Source: CBDUQI01 sp965369325 (GTDB lineage Bacteria > Pseudomonadota > Gammaproteobacteria > Steroidobacterales > JBCBZW01). From it: a stretch of 12,717 bases of DNA. Positions within the stretch are counted from its first letter, which is position 1, and every line of letters begins with the position of its first letter. The stretch lies in NCBI GenBank assembly GCA_965369325.1, contig CBDUQI010000167.1, forward strand, positions 1 through 12,717, read 5' to 3'. The notes under the pieces were generated by a model. That model was not told the origin of the DNA and searched no databases. It saw only the letters and a list, made by a program, of their open reading frames with translations. The translations under genes and the position numbers were made by a program. This document shows, piece by piece, positions 1-6,599 of this stretch.

Positions 1-140
1 TTGAAAGCCAACGTCAGAGACGGATCGTGCTTGCCATTCTCAACAGCGTTGATCGCCTGCCGCGAGACGCCAACACTCTGGCCGAGATCAGCTTGGCTCC
101 AGCGACGTTCGGCGCGAAGCACGCGAAGCCGATTCTTCAT
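1..140 (-). CDS. XRE-family HTH transcriptional regulator (partial, 3' end outside window)
   Basis: Small Cro/CI-type DNA-binding protein, only the first 46 residues visible. The reverse-strand reading begins MKNRLRVLRAERRWSQADLG and continues through GVSRQAINAVENGKHDPSL, which is the classic helix-turn-helix: WSQADLG is helix 2 and VSRQAINAVENG the recognition helix. This pattern matches the short (about 65-75 aa) regulators that are little more than the HTH domain. The ATG at 140-138 overlaps the TGA of the upstream membrane-protein gene (ATGA, 4 bases), so the two are translationally coupled. In this family such proteins commonly sit at the end of a short operon with a membrane protein and repress it. 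I infer that it binds the paired dyads at 1480-1532. The coding frame stays open to base 1, so the C-terminus is missing only because the window ends. Confidence 0.9.
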   Translation of the reverse strand, partial: MKNRLRVLRAERRWSQADLGQSVGVSRQAINAVENGKHDPSLTLAF

Positions 141-523
141 TTGAACCGCAACGGCATAATGCGGGAGGCTACACCGTAGGTACCGATCAATGCTGGCAGC
201 ACCCAGATCATTGAGATACTCGGCGCGCTGATCGAGCCCTCCAAAAAGCCGTAGCCAAAACTGATAAAACCGATGATACCCGCGGCCCATAAGATCGCCT
301 CCGCATCGGTCCTGCGCTGGAACTCATCCATGGCGCGGAACCTCGCTACCCAGGCACGCAAAGCATACAAGGCGGGCAGCATTGGGGTCAGCGATAACGC
401 ACCAGCTAGCCATCCCGTAATCTTCGTCGTCTCAATGATCCACACCGAGGCGAACAGCATCCCGGCATAAACGATCATCGCCCCGCCAAAATGCACCAGA
501 TAGCGTTTGTTCGGGCCGCCCAT
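137..523 (-). CDS. four-helix integral membrane protein, XRE-operon partner
   Basis: 128-aa inner-membrane protein of unknown function. Four hydrophobic segments can be read at about residues 12-31, 36-58, 77-97 and 103-121. A charged loop between the second and third contains RFRAMDEFQRRTDAEA, the only strongly polar stretch and the likely signature of the family. The ATG (523-521) shares one base with the TGA of the alpha/beta hydrolase gene (TGATG), and its own stop overlaps the start of the XRE regulator, so all three should be made from one message with coupled translation. Membrane proteins of this size next to short XRE regulators recur in proteobacteria, but I know no established function. 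It could be a partner or target of the regulator. I assign no enzymatic role. Confidence 0.85.
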   Translation of the reverse strand: MGGPNKRYLVHFGGAMIVYAGMLFASVWIIETTKITGWLAGALSLTPMLPALYALRAWVARFRAMDEFQRRTDAEAILWAAGIIGFISFGYGFLEGSISAPSISMIWVLPALIGTYGVASRIMPLRFK

Positions 524-1449
524 CAGTCCCGCCCCTCTCGATCACCGGTGAGGACTCCGTTGAGCGCACTGGCGAACGCATCCGGTTGGTCTAGCATAAT
601 GAAGTGGCGTGAGTTGGCGATGACGCGGACATCGACATCGGCCAGCCCAACGTATTGGTTTTCGTAAATGGCACGCACCTGGTCACTCGAATAGGGAGCG
701 CCCTCGCTCCAGGCCGCCAGCACCGTCACAGGCGCGCTCACTTGCGCCAGTATCGGACGGAAATCGGAGCCCGCTATATCGCTCATCGCTTGGGCGACCG
801 CCGCCTGATCCGACGCTCTCATATAATCCATCACTCGTTCCTGACCGGACTCGGTGCTCGATTGCATCGCGATGCCTTGACGCGCAAAAGCGAGAAATTG
901 CTCTCGCGACGTGGCCGCCAGTCGCAGGCCCAGCTGCGCTGCGTACTGCGCGGCGGCCTCGGGCGTCACAGTCGGATTGAACAGGGCCGCGAAGAACGGC
1001 GCACTGTCAACGACGAGGACCTCCGCGACGGCGTTAGGTCGTGCGGCCGCCAATTGCAGCGAAATTTGCGCGCCCATCGAATGGCCGACCAGAACAATGT
1101 CCTGCAGTCCCTCTTCATCGAGATAGGCTGCCAGCGCGCCGACTGCTCGTTCGATATAGGGGCTGATCGGATCGACGGTCGGGACGCCGGCGAAACCGGC
1201 AAGCGTGACGATATGAACGTCGTGGCCGCCGACGATGCCTGCAGCCGCCGCATCCCAGACCGCGCCAGCGGACGCGACGCCAGGAATGAAAACGACCGAT
1301 CGGCCGTCGCTGACGCCACTACGTTCGACCACGAACCGCGATCCCGTGGCACCCTCGGCCTCGCTTGCGGAAAGATTCGCGACGACGATGGCGATCGCGA
1401 TGGGGAGCCAGAGTGACAACTGGTGAATTTTGAAGGACTTGCAGCGCAT
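523..1449 (-). CDS. exported alpha/beta hydrolase
   Basis: 308-aa alpha/beta-hydrolase-fold enzyme, probably exported to the periplasm: residues 1-32 are a basic start, a hydrophobic core (LWLPIAIAIVVANL) and a plausible cleavage region ASEA. The fold markers are FIPGVASAG (oxyanion region, about 54-62), the nucleophile elbow VGHSMGAQ with Ser124, and the C-terminal SRHFIMLDQP with His282. The acid of the triad is not obvious; Asp148 (VVDSAPFF) or Glu249 are candidates. The substrate cannot be told from sequence; esterase or amidase activity is most likely. The start is supported by AAGGAG at 1461-1456, six bases before the ATG. It is the first gene of the three-gene operon with the membrane protein and XRE regulator, transcribed from the promoter at 1492-1520. 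Confidence 0.9.
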   Translation of the reverse strand: MRCKSFKIHQLSLWLPIAIAIVVANLSASEAEGATGSRFVVERSGVSDGRSVVFIPGVASAGAVWDAAAAGIVGGHDVHIVTLAGFAGVPTVDPISPYIERAVGALAAYLDEEGLQDIVLVGHSMGAQISLQLAAARPNAVAEVLVVDSAPFFAALFNPTVTPEAAAQYAAQLGLRLAATSREQFLAFARQGIAMQSSTESGQERVMDYMRASDQAAVAQAMSDIAGSDFRPILAQVSAPVTVLAAWSEGAPYSSDQVRAIYENQYVGLADVDVRVIANSRHFIMLDQPDAFASALNGVLTGDREGRD

Positions 1450-1455
1450 GGGGAG

Positions 1456-1461
1456 CTCCTT
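1456..1461 (-). promoter_or_regulatory. ribosome binding site of the hydrolase gene
   Basis: AAGGAG on the minus strand, six bases upstream of the ATG at 1449. It fixes the start of the alpha/beta hydrolase. Confidence 0.7.
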
Positions 1462-1479
1462 ATCAGGTTTTGATGACTT

Positions 1480-1501
1480 AATGTAAGGACAACCTTACAT
1501 T
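1480..1501. promoter_or_regulatory. putative operator 1 (perfect dyad over the -10)
   Basis: Perfect inverted repeat AATGTAAGG-ACAA-CCTTACATT, nine-base arms with a four-base centre. It covers the -10 hexamer of the leftward operon promoter. Probable binding site for the XRE dimer encoded at the end of the same operon; that assignment is inference from position and symmetry. Confidence 0.65.
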
Positions 1502-1520
1502 TTGAGTTAACGACTGTCAA
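1492..1520 (-). promoter_or_regulatory. sigma70-type promoter of the hydrolase-membrane protein-XRE operon
   Basis: On the minus strand a perfect -35 TTGACA (1520-1515) is followed after exactly 17 bases by TAAGGT (1497-1492), a moderate -10. Transcription would start near 1485, giving a leader of roughly 35 bases before the ATG at 1449. The -35 and -10 each lie inside one of two dyad-symmetric 18-bp elements, the expected layout for a repressor-controlled promoter. Seen directly: hexamers and spacing. Inferred: use by the housekeeping sigma factor. Confidence 0.7.
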
Positions 1521-1532
1521 GTATTCCTGACA
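1515..1532. promoter_or_regulatory. putative operator 2 (dyad over the -35)
   Basis: TGTCAAGTATTCCTGACA has the same 18-base length as the core of operator 1 (TGTAAGGACAACCTTACA) and shares TGTnAnGnnnnCCTnACA with it. Where the two differ at positions 4 and 15 (A/T versus C/G) both half-sites change together, so symmetry is kept. Its centre lies 33 bases, about three helical turns, from the centre of operator 1. It overlaps the TTGACA -35. Confidence 0.5.
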
Positions 1533-1570
1533 TTTCGCCCTGCACTGCGAACGGTCGCTAAGGGCGGGAC

Positions 1571-2185
1571 CTAACCCGGTTGCGGCGATGGCACCAGCCG
1601 GTAGAGCATCACGCGGTCGGTCTGCCGATCCGGGCCAACAAAAAAATCGCGCGTGCCCACATCCACAAAACCGGACTTAAGATAGTACGCAATGCCTCTC
1701 GGGTTACGTTCCCAGACGCTCAGCCACAGATACTCTCCGTGCAGTGCGCGCGCGGCCTCGAACACCCGCACCATCAACTGCTGTGCCAAACCACTCCCGT
1801 GGGCCGGACGATCCACATACAACCGATGCAACTCCACTGCATGCGGCTGGTGCACGCAGTCCGGCGTCTGTCCCGGCTGCACCTGCGCATACGCCACGAT
1901 GGCTCGATCGCCCGTCGGCTGACGCGCCAGCAGCGTTATCATCTCAGGGGTGTTCAGCTCGCGGGTTTGCTGGGCGGGCCCAAACGCCTCCTCCAGATGC
2001 ACGCGCAGATCCTCAGGATTGTTGTCTGCACCAAACGCATCCTCGAACGTGCGACGACCGAATGCGGCCAGCTCGCCAGCGTCGCCAAGCGTCGCAATAT
2101 CGATATGCCAGCGCATGTCATTCATTGTCGTGTTCTGCGCGCGGACCGCGCGTGCAGGCGTGCCATCGAGGGATGCTGAGAACAT
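1571..2185 (-). CDS. GNAT-family N-acetyltransferase
   Basis: 204-aa (or 184-aa) cytoplasmic acyl-CoA-dependent acetyltransferase. The GNAT fold starts at about residue 28 (IDIATLGDAGELAAFGRRTF). Motif A, the acetyl-CoA pyrophosphate loop, is ELHRLYVDRPAHGSGLAQQL (about 118-137), with the R-x-x-G-x-G/A pattern as RPAHGSGLA. Motif B follows as WLSVWERNPRGIAYYLKSGF, with the usual Asn161 and Tyr167-Tyr168. The acceptor substrate is unknown. Two starts are possible: ATG at 2185, nine bases after the stop of the phosphatase gene, or ATG at 2125 (residue 21), just before the fold. Neither has a good Shine-Dalgarno. Residues 1-20 look unstructured, so the shorter form is quite possible. Same strand as the phosphatase and probably cotranscribed with it. 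Confidence 0.88.
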   Translation of the reverse strand: MFSASLDGTPARAVRAQNTTMNDMRWHIDIATLGDAGELAAFGRRTFEDAFGADNNPEDLRVHLEEAFGPAQQTRELNTPEMITLLARQPTGDRAIVAYAQVQPGQTPDCVHQPHAVELHRLYVDRPAHGSGLAQQLMVRVFEAARALHGEYLWLSVWERNPRGIAYYLKSGFVDVGTRDFFVGPDRQTDRVMLYRLVPSPQPG

Positions 2186-2194
2186 CGCCGGCCA

Positions 2195-3889
2195 TTACTG
2201 CAACACTTCGCCCAGCACGGCGTCAAAGGCGTGCGAAGGGGCCGGAATATTCAGCAACTGCGCCAGCGTGGGCGCAATGGCCATCTGCGAGACTCTTCGC
2301 CACACCATCTGCCCCTCGCGTGCCGGCAACAAAAACGCCGACGGCACATGCGCATCATAGGAATAGGGTGAACCGTGGCCGGCGGCCTCTCCCTTGGTGC
2401 CGAAAAAGGTTGAATCCCCCTGCACCACCAGGATATCGCCTGCGCGCTCGGGGTCCACGCTGTTGCGTAACAACCGACCCACCTCACCGCCTACCTTCTG
2501 CACCTTCGAGGGCAACACCGCAACAGCGATATCAGGTCGGTCGCGAAGCCACTCCAGGGCGCTCGACAGCAGCTCATCCGGGTCCACGTCATCTTCCTCC
2601 GCGGCCTCAAAATCCAGGTAGATGCCCGAGCCAAGCACATCCAGCACCACCCTCTCGTGAATGTGCAGGTCCTCGCGCAAATGCTCATCCAATGCCTCTG
2701 CGAAGGCCCCGACATTAATGCGCCAGGCGGGCAGGCCCAAGGCCTGTTTATGTTCGGGCGAGGCATCCACGCCATGATCAGCGGTGAGCACAAACACCAC
2801 GTTGTCGCGGCCCACCTGCGCTTCCACCCCATCGATCAAGCGGCCCAACGTTTGATCCAGACGAATAATGTTGTCTTCGGCCTCAAGCGACTGCGGTCCA
2901 AAGTAATGCCCGATGTAGTCGGTGGCCGACAGCGAGACAGTCAGCAGATCGCTTACCTCATCCTTGCCCAGTCGCTCATGCTTGAGCATCGCCAGCGCAA
3001 ATTCCACCGTCCAATCATCCACAAACGGACTACGTTTGAATGCGCCGAAATACTCCGCGCTACCGTGCTCCCCCAAAGGATGAGGGAATACCCGCCCCAT
3101 GTTGAAGCGCGGGCGTTCGGCGGCGCGATCATCCTGCGCCGCCAGTTGATACTGGCTGGCCGGGCGCGCCAGCGCCCACACCTCGGGATAGTGCGTCAGG
3201 CCGGCCTGGTTGATCTTGCGCGCCCACTTTGGCAAACGCTCGTAGTAGTAACTGCTGGACACAAAGTGCCCCGAGGATGAGGAATACCAGAACGCCTTAC
3301 CGGCCGTGCCGGTGGTAAAGATGGAGCCTCTATCCTTCGCGGATACGCCAAACACGCGCGCCTGCCCAGCGGTGGCAGCCAGCAGCTCGTCGGCCAGTGC
3401 GCCTGCGTTCAACCGGCGCGGCGATGCGCCCGGCGATTGCTCGGCATCGGCGGCGGCTTCGCCCACGATGTGCTCGGTGGGATCGGTCACGGCCTGCACG
3501 CGCTTGCCGCTGTTCCAGTCATACCATTGATTCGCGACGATGCCGTGATCGGCCGGCACCGCGCCGGTCGAGATGGTCGCGTGACCCGGCGCCGTGGAAT
3601 TGTCTACATGCGCATAAAACGACTGCCGGTAGTACACCGAGTCGTCAAGAAACCGCGCCAGGCCGCCATCTTTTGCCAGGTGACTGCGGTATCGCAACGG
3701 CAAGTCGGCACGCAGTTGGTCGACCACGACTAGCACCACCAGCCGGGGCGCTTTGGGCCCGGTGTTGTCTGCTGCCATCGCCGCCGTCAGTGTGCAACCC
3801 AGGCCCAGCAACATGCCGACGCCGATGCGTGTCAACGATCGAATAATGGTGTGCGGGCTAAACCGCGCCAGCCGATAAATTTCACTCAT
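2195..3889 (-). CDS. exported alkaline phosphatase, PafA-like (alkaline phosphatase superfamily)
   Basis: Periplasmic two-metal phosphomonoesterase or phosphodiesterase, 564 aa from the ATG at 3889. An upstream in-frame GTG at 3994 would add 35 residues ahead of the signal peptide, so the ATG is preferred although its Shine-Dalgarno is weak. Signal peptide about 1-39 (hydrophobic IGVGMLLGLGCTL, cleavage TAAMA/AD). The metal and catalytic residues of the family can be read in order: Asp57 in VVVDQLRAD; nucleophile Thr99 in NSTAPGHATISTG; Asn120 in ANQWYDW; Lys185 and Arg187 in SAKDRGS; Asp324 and His328 in SATDYIGHYFGP; Asp371-His372 in TADHGVD; His505 in GHGSPY. A Thr nucleophile together with the Lys/Arg pair points to the PafA type rather than PhoA. 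The likely role is phosphate scavenging from organic phosphate. Precise substrate range is not predictable. Divergent from the GlxA regulator. Confidence 0.92.
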   Translation of the reverse strand: MSEIYRLARFSPHTIIRSLTRIGVGMLLGLGCTLTAAMAADNTGPKAPRLVVLVVVDQLRADLPLRYRSHLAKDGGLARFLDDSVYYRQSFYAHVDNSTAPGHATISTGAVPADHGIVANQWYDWNSGKRVQAVTDPTEHIVGEAAADAEQSPGASPRRLNAGALADELLAATAGQARVFGVSAKDRGSIFTTGTAGKAFWYSSSSGHFVSSSYYYERLPKWARKINQAGLTHYPEVWALARPASQYQLAAQDDRAAERPRFNMGRVFPHPLGEHGSAEYFGAFKRSPFVDDWTVEFALAMLKHERLGKDEVSDLLTVSLSATDYIGHYFGPQSLEAEDNIIRLDQTLGRLIDGVEAQVGRDNVVFVLTADHGVDASPEHKQALGLPAWRINVGAFAEALDEHLREDLHIHERVVLDVLGSGIYLDFEAAEEDDVDPDELLSSALEWLRDRPDIAVAVLPSKVQKVGGEVGRLLRNSVDPERAGDILVVQGDSTFFGTKGEAAGHGSPYSYDAHVPSAFLLPAREGQMVWRRVSQMAIAPTLAQLLNIPAPSHAFDAVLGEVLQ

Positions 3890-3952
3890 ATTTCTTTGCT
3901 TACCTGAGCCTGCAGGGAGGAGGCCTAACATTAACTGATCGCCAGACGCCGG

Positions 3953-3970
3953 GACAGCACGGGCGCTGTC
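3953..3970. repeat. small inverted repeat in the divergent intergenic region
   Basis: GACAGC-ACGGGC-GCTGTC: six-base perfect arms with a six-base centre, between the divergent phosphatase and glxA-type genes. It could be an operator for a regulator of either gene. A short dyad like this can also arise by chance in GC-rich DNA. Confidence 0.25.
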
Positions 3971-3997
3971 ACCAAGCATCGACTTCACTTTCACAAG

Positions 3998-5080
3998 GTG
4001 GCAGAAATCGACCGATATATGTCATTGCTGCCACCAGTAGCCACTGATACCGTAGCTCACATGAGTGCTACACCTGCCATCAAGGCTGCCCAGGCCCCCA
4101 AAGACGTTGCCGTACTGGCCTACCCACGCGCTTATTCGATCGACGTGGTCGGGCCGTTTGAGGTGTTCGAGGCCGCTAACCTGTGGCTCACACGGCACGG
4201 CCACAAACCGGCGTACCGGGTGCGCCTGCTGGCACCGCAGGCGGGGCAATTTCGGACCGAGTCCGGCCTGAAGCTGGTGGCCGATATCGCCTATAGCAAA
4301 ACCCGCCGCCCGATCGACACACTGATTGTGGCGGGCGGCGATGTTACCGCGATGCTTGAGGATCAACGCCTGCTGCGCTGGCTTGCGCGTGATGCGTACC
4401 GACGCCTCGCGTCGGTATGCACGGGTGCGTTCCTGCTGGCACAGGCGGGAGTGCTGAATGGACGTCGGGCCACCACCCACTGGGCGTTCACTCAGTCGAT
4501 GGCCGACAAATACCCGCAGGTGCAGGTCGTCGACGATGCGATCTTTGTACAAAGCGATCATATCTATACCTCCGCCGGGGTTACCGCCGGCATCGATCTG
4601 GCGCTGGCACTGGTGGCAGCGGATCTCGGCAAAACACTGGCGCTGGAAGTCGCGCGCTATCTGGTGGTGTTCTTCAAGCGCCCCGGCGGGCAATCCCAGT
4701 TCAGCAGCCAATTGGCCGCACAGGGCGTGGAAAACGGCCAGCTTGCGCGGCTGCTGCAGTGGATGCTGGAGCACCCCGGCGCGGATATGCGCGTGGAGGC
4801 GTTGGCGCGGCGCAGCCGCATGAGCGAGCGCAACTTTTGCCGCGTGTTCACCCGTGAGCTGGGGGCGACCCCGGCCAAATTCGTCGAGCGCATTCGCCTC
4901 GATGCCGCGCGGCGGCTGCTGCAGGAGTCCAGCCTCAGCCTGGAGCAATTAGCCATGCAAAGCGGCTTTGGCGACGCCGCCCGAATGCGCAAGAGCTTTC
5001 TACGCCAACTCGGCATTACCCCACGTGACTACCGCGAACGTTTCAGCGGCCCGCCGCTCAGCGCGGGCCCACCCAATTAA
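3998..5080 (+). CDS. GlxA-family transcriptional regulator (DJ-1/PfpI domain + AraC HTH)
   Basis: 360-aa one-component regulator. An N-terminal DJ-1/PfpI class I glutamine-amidotransferase-like domain (about residues 35-215, starting VAVLAYPRAYSIDVVGPFEVF) contains the nucleophile-elbow cysteine in SVCTGAFLLAQAGVLNGRRATTHW. A C-terminal AraC/XylS double helix-turn-helix (about 250-350) shows MRVEALARRSRMSERNFCR in the first unit and the signature GFGDAARMRKSF, ending ITPRDYRERF, in the second. Family members activate catabolic operons in response to small nitrogenous ligands; here the ligand is unknown. The start is uncertain: GTG 3998, ATG 4019 and ATG 4061 are all in frame, none with a clear Shine-Dalgarno, and the fold begins only after 4061, so the protein may be 339 aa. 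Ten bases separate it from the free-standing DJ-1 protein downstream, its most probable target or functional partner. Confidence 0.9.
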   Translation: MAEIDRYMSLLPPVATDTVAHMSATPAIKAAQAPKDVAVLAYPRAYSIDVVGPFEVFEAANLWLTRHGHKPAYRVRLLAPQAGQFRTESGLKLVADIAYSKTRRPIDTLIVAGGDVTAMLEDQRLLRWLARDAYRRLASVCTGAFLLAQAGVLNGRRATTHWAFTQSMADKYPQVQVVDDAIFVQSDHIYTSAGVTAGIDLALALVAADLGKTLALEVARYLVVFFKRPGGQSQFSSQLAAQGVENGQLARLLQWMLEHPGADMRVEALARRSRMSERNFCRVFTRELGATPAKFVERIRLDAARRLLQESSLSLEQLAMQSGFGDAARMRKSFLRQLGITPRDYRERFSGPPLSAGPPN

Positions 5081-5084
5081 GGAG
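5079..5084 (+). promoter_or_regulatory. ribosome binding site of the DJ-1/PfpI gene
   Basis: AAGGAG six bases before the ATG at 5091. It overlaps the TAA stop of the preceding regulator gene and decides the start: an in-frame ATG at 4968 would lie inside the regulator's coding region and is rejected. Confidence 0.75.
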
Positions 5085-5090
5085 CCCTCC

Positions 5091-5717
5091 ATGCAGATTG
5101 CCTTTCTTCTCTACGATGGATTTACCTCACTCGATGCGGTCGGCCCGTTTGATGTGCTCAGTCGGTTGCCGGGCGCGCAGGCCGTGTTTGTCGGCCAGGA
5201 GTGCCGAGCCCATCCCAATGACAACGACAGCCTGCACCTGGTAACAAAAAAAACCCTGGACGAAGTCACACGGCCCGACATCCTGCTGGTGCCTGGCGGC
5301 ACCGCAGGCACGCGGGCTGCCGCCGCGAACCCCCAAATTACCCAATGGGTCACCGACGTCCATCAACATACCCAGTGGACCACTTCGGTGTGCACCGGCT
5401 CGCTGATTCTGGGCGCAGCCGGCCTGCTGGATGGGCTACCGGCCACCACGCACTGGGCGGCACAAGGCGAGCTGGCCGCGTTCGGCGCGACTTACCAGGC
5501 CAGCCGCTGGGTGCGCGAAGGCAAGATTATTACCGCTGCCGGCGTCTCGGCCGGTATCGATATGGCGTTGTTTCTGGCCGGTGAGCTGGCCGGACCGGTA
5601 ACTGCCCAGGCCATTCAGTTAGGCCTCGAATACGATCCAGCCCCCCCTTACGATACCGGTGCCGTCGCCAAGGCGCCGCCGGAAGTTCTACAGGCGGTCG
5701 CCGGCGTATTTACCTAA
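5091..5717 (+). CDS. DJ-1/PfpI family protein, isonitrile hydratase-like
   Basis: 208-aa single-domain cytoplasmic DJ-1/PfpI protein. It starts MQIAFLLYDGFTSLDAVGPF; Asp15 in this stretch and Cys101-Thr102 in TSVCTGSLILGAAGLL correspond to the Asp and Cys-Thr that are catalytic in Pseudomonas isonitrile hydratase (InhA), which converts isonitriles to N-substituted formamides. The C-terminal LGLEYDPAPPYDTG also matches InhA-type proteins (EYAPAPPFDSG-like), as does PATTHWAAQGEL after the elbow. No signal peptide. I call it InhA-like with good confidence in the family and moderate confidence in the reaction, since related DJ-1 proteins have other or unknown activities. Likely one transcript with the GlxA-type regulator, itself an InhA-like fold fused to an HTH. 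Its stop codon overlaps the stop of the convergent esterase gene. Confidence 0.9.
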   Translation: MQIAFLLYDGFTSLDAVGPFDVLSRLPGAQAVFVGQECRAHPNDNDSLHLVTKKTLDEVTRPDILLVPGGTAGTRAAAANPQITQWVTDVHQHTQWTTSVCTGSLILGAAGLLDGLPATTHWAAQGELAAFGATYQASRWVREGKIITAAGVSAGIDMALFLAGELAGPVTAQAIQLGLEYDPAPPYDTGAVAKAPPEVLQAVAGVFT

Positions 5718-6517
5718 GGCACCGCAGGCACCGGCCCGTCGGTCACCGACTCAAAAAATCGAACGATCTGACGGCTGCCACTCTTCGGCCACACATGCCC
5801 TGCCCGGTACAGACTGTAGACCGTCGGCGCCCCAGTCGGGGGCGCCGGGAATAAGGTGTAGCCATCCGCCCAGGGCTCGCGCTCACCGGTAGCAAGGTTG
5901 CGCCGGGCTAACGACTCCACCGTGCGTTGCCAGGCACTTTGATACTCACGCGATTCAAACTCGCCGAACAGATAAATCACCGGCGCGGGCGCGGGCGGGT
6001 CAGGCGAGGCCTTGGGGGGTGCGCTGAGTACCGCACCCACCGCAGCAAAGGCGGTAAACGCCTCTCGATGTGTTTGCATCAGGGTAAACACGAAGCGCCC
6101 ACCGTTGGAGAAGCCCGCCGCGAACACCGCTTGCGGGGCCTGCACGTGCGCCTGCAGCAGCGCATCCACCAGCGCCAGATCATGATTCGGATCGGCACTC
6201 TCCCGGCCCCAACCGCGCAAACCTCGCTCCTGGCCCAGCACCAGCCCCTGCGGGTAAATTACCGTCGCGCCACGCCAGGCACGATGCAGACGTGAGGTGC
6301 GCGCGAAGTTATCGGCCGTATCGCCACGGCCGTGGAACGCGATAAGCGTCGGCGCGGGTGAGTCTGAGCGTGTTTTCGCCGGGTAAATGAGCACTTCCCG
6401 GGCCATACCCTCTACTTCAAGCTCAACCCGCTGCGCGCCTCGCGCCTGCGCCGGCATAGCCGCGAGCAGCGCACACATCACAAACACATATGCAGCCATT
6501 TGCATATTCAGGGTCAT
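5714..6517 (-). CDS. exported PHB depolymerase/LpqC-like esterase
   Basis: 267-aa secreted alpha/beta hydrolase of the esterase-PHB-depolymerase/LpqC group. Residues 1-25 form a signal peptide (AAYVFVMCALLAAMPAQA). HGRGDTADNF (62-71) is the oxyanion loop, GFSNGG holds the nucleophile Ser137, NHDLALVDALL (111-121) is the conserved Asp-containing helix start, and RAGHVWP carries the catalytic His241, the GHxWP motif typical of this family. The usual His-Gly-x-x-Asp acid motif after the nucleophile domain is replaced by LFGEFESREY (183-192), so the triad acid is uncertain and may be a Glu. The substrate could be a polyester oligomer, a feruloyl ester or another short ester. ATGs at 6517, 6505 and 6499 are all close; the first is used. 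Divergent from the PQQ dehydrogenase with an 82-base gap. Confidence 0.85.
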   Translation of the reverse strand: MTLNMQMAAYVFVMCALLAAMPAQARGAQRVELEVEGMAREVLIYPAKTRSDSPAPTLIAFHGRGDTADNFARTSRLHRAWRGATVIYPQGLVLGQERGLRGWGRESADPNHDLALVDALLQAHVQAPQAVFAAGFSNGGRFVFTLMQTHREAFTAFAAVGAVLSAPPKASPDPPAPAPVIYLFGEFESREYQSAWQRTVESLARRNLATGEREPWADGYTLFPAPPTGAPTVYSLYRAGHVWPKSGSRQIVRFFESVTDGPVPAVP

Positions 6518-6587
6518 CCAGAGGCAACATAATTACCAACCAAGTGACTAGCCACTGTATCATCGGATCGGCATTAAAAAGCATTCC

Positions 6588-6595
6588 AAGGGGGG
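6588..6595 (+). promoter_or_regulatory. ribosome binding site of the PQQ dehydrogenase
   Basis: AAGGGGGG ending four bases before the ATG at 6600. A strong purine tract that supports this start. Confidence 0.55.
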
Positions 6596-6599
6596 AATC

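Noticed and set aside
655..1416. Long plus-strand open frame (253 codons) opposite the alpha/beta hydrolase
   Set aside because: Its translation is Arg-rich and lacks any family motif, while the minus-strand frame has signal peptide, GHSMG and a good ribosome binding site. A shadow of GC-rich codon bias.
1744..2718. Plus-strand open frame of 324 codons across the GNAT and phosphatase genes
   Set aside because: Pro/Arg/Ala-rich nonsense spanning two well-supported minus-strand genes; no motif and no ribosome binding site.
4022..4948. Minus-strand open frame of 308 codons opposite the GlxA-type regulator
   Set aside because: No recognisable domain, and the plus strand encodes clear DJ-1 and AraC domains throughout.
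6558..6563. TATCAT as -10 of the PQQ dehydrogenase promoter
   Set aside because: Good -10 match, but no acceptable -35 at 16-18 bases upstream, so no promoter is called.
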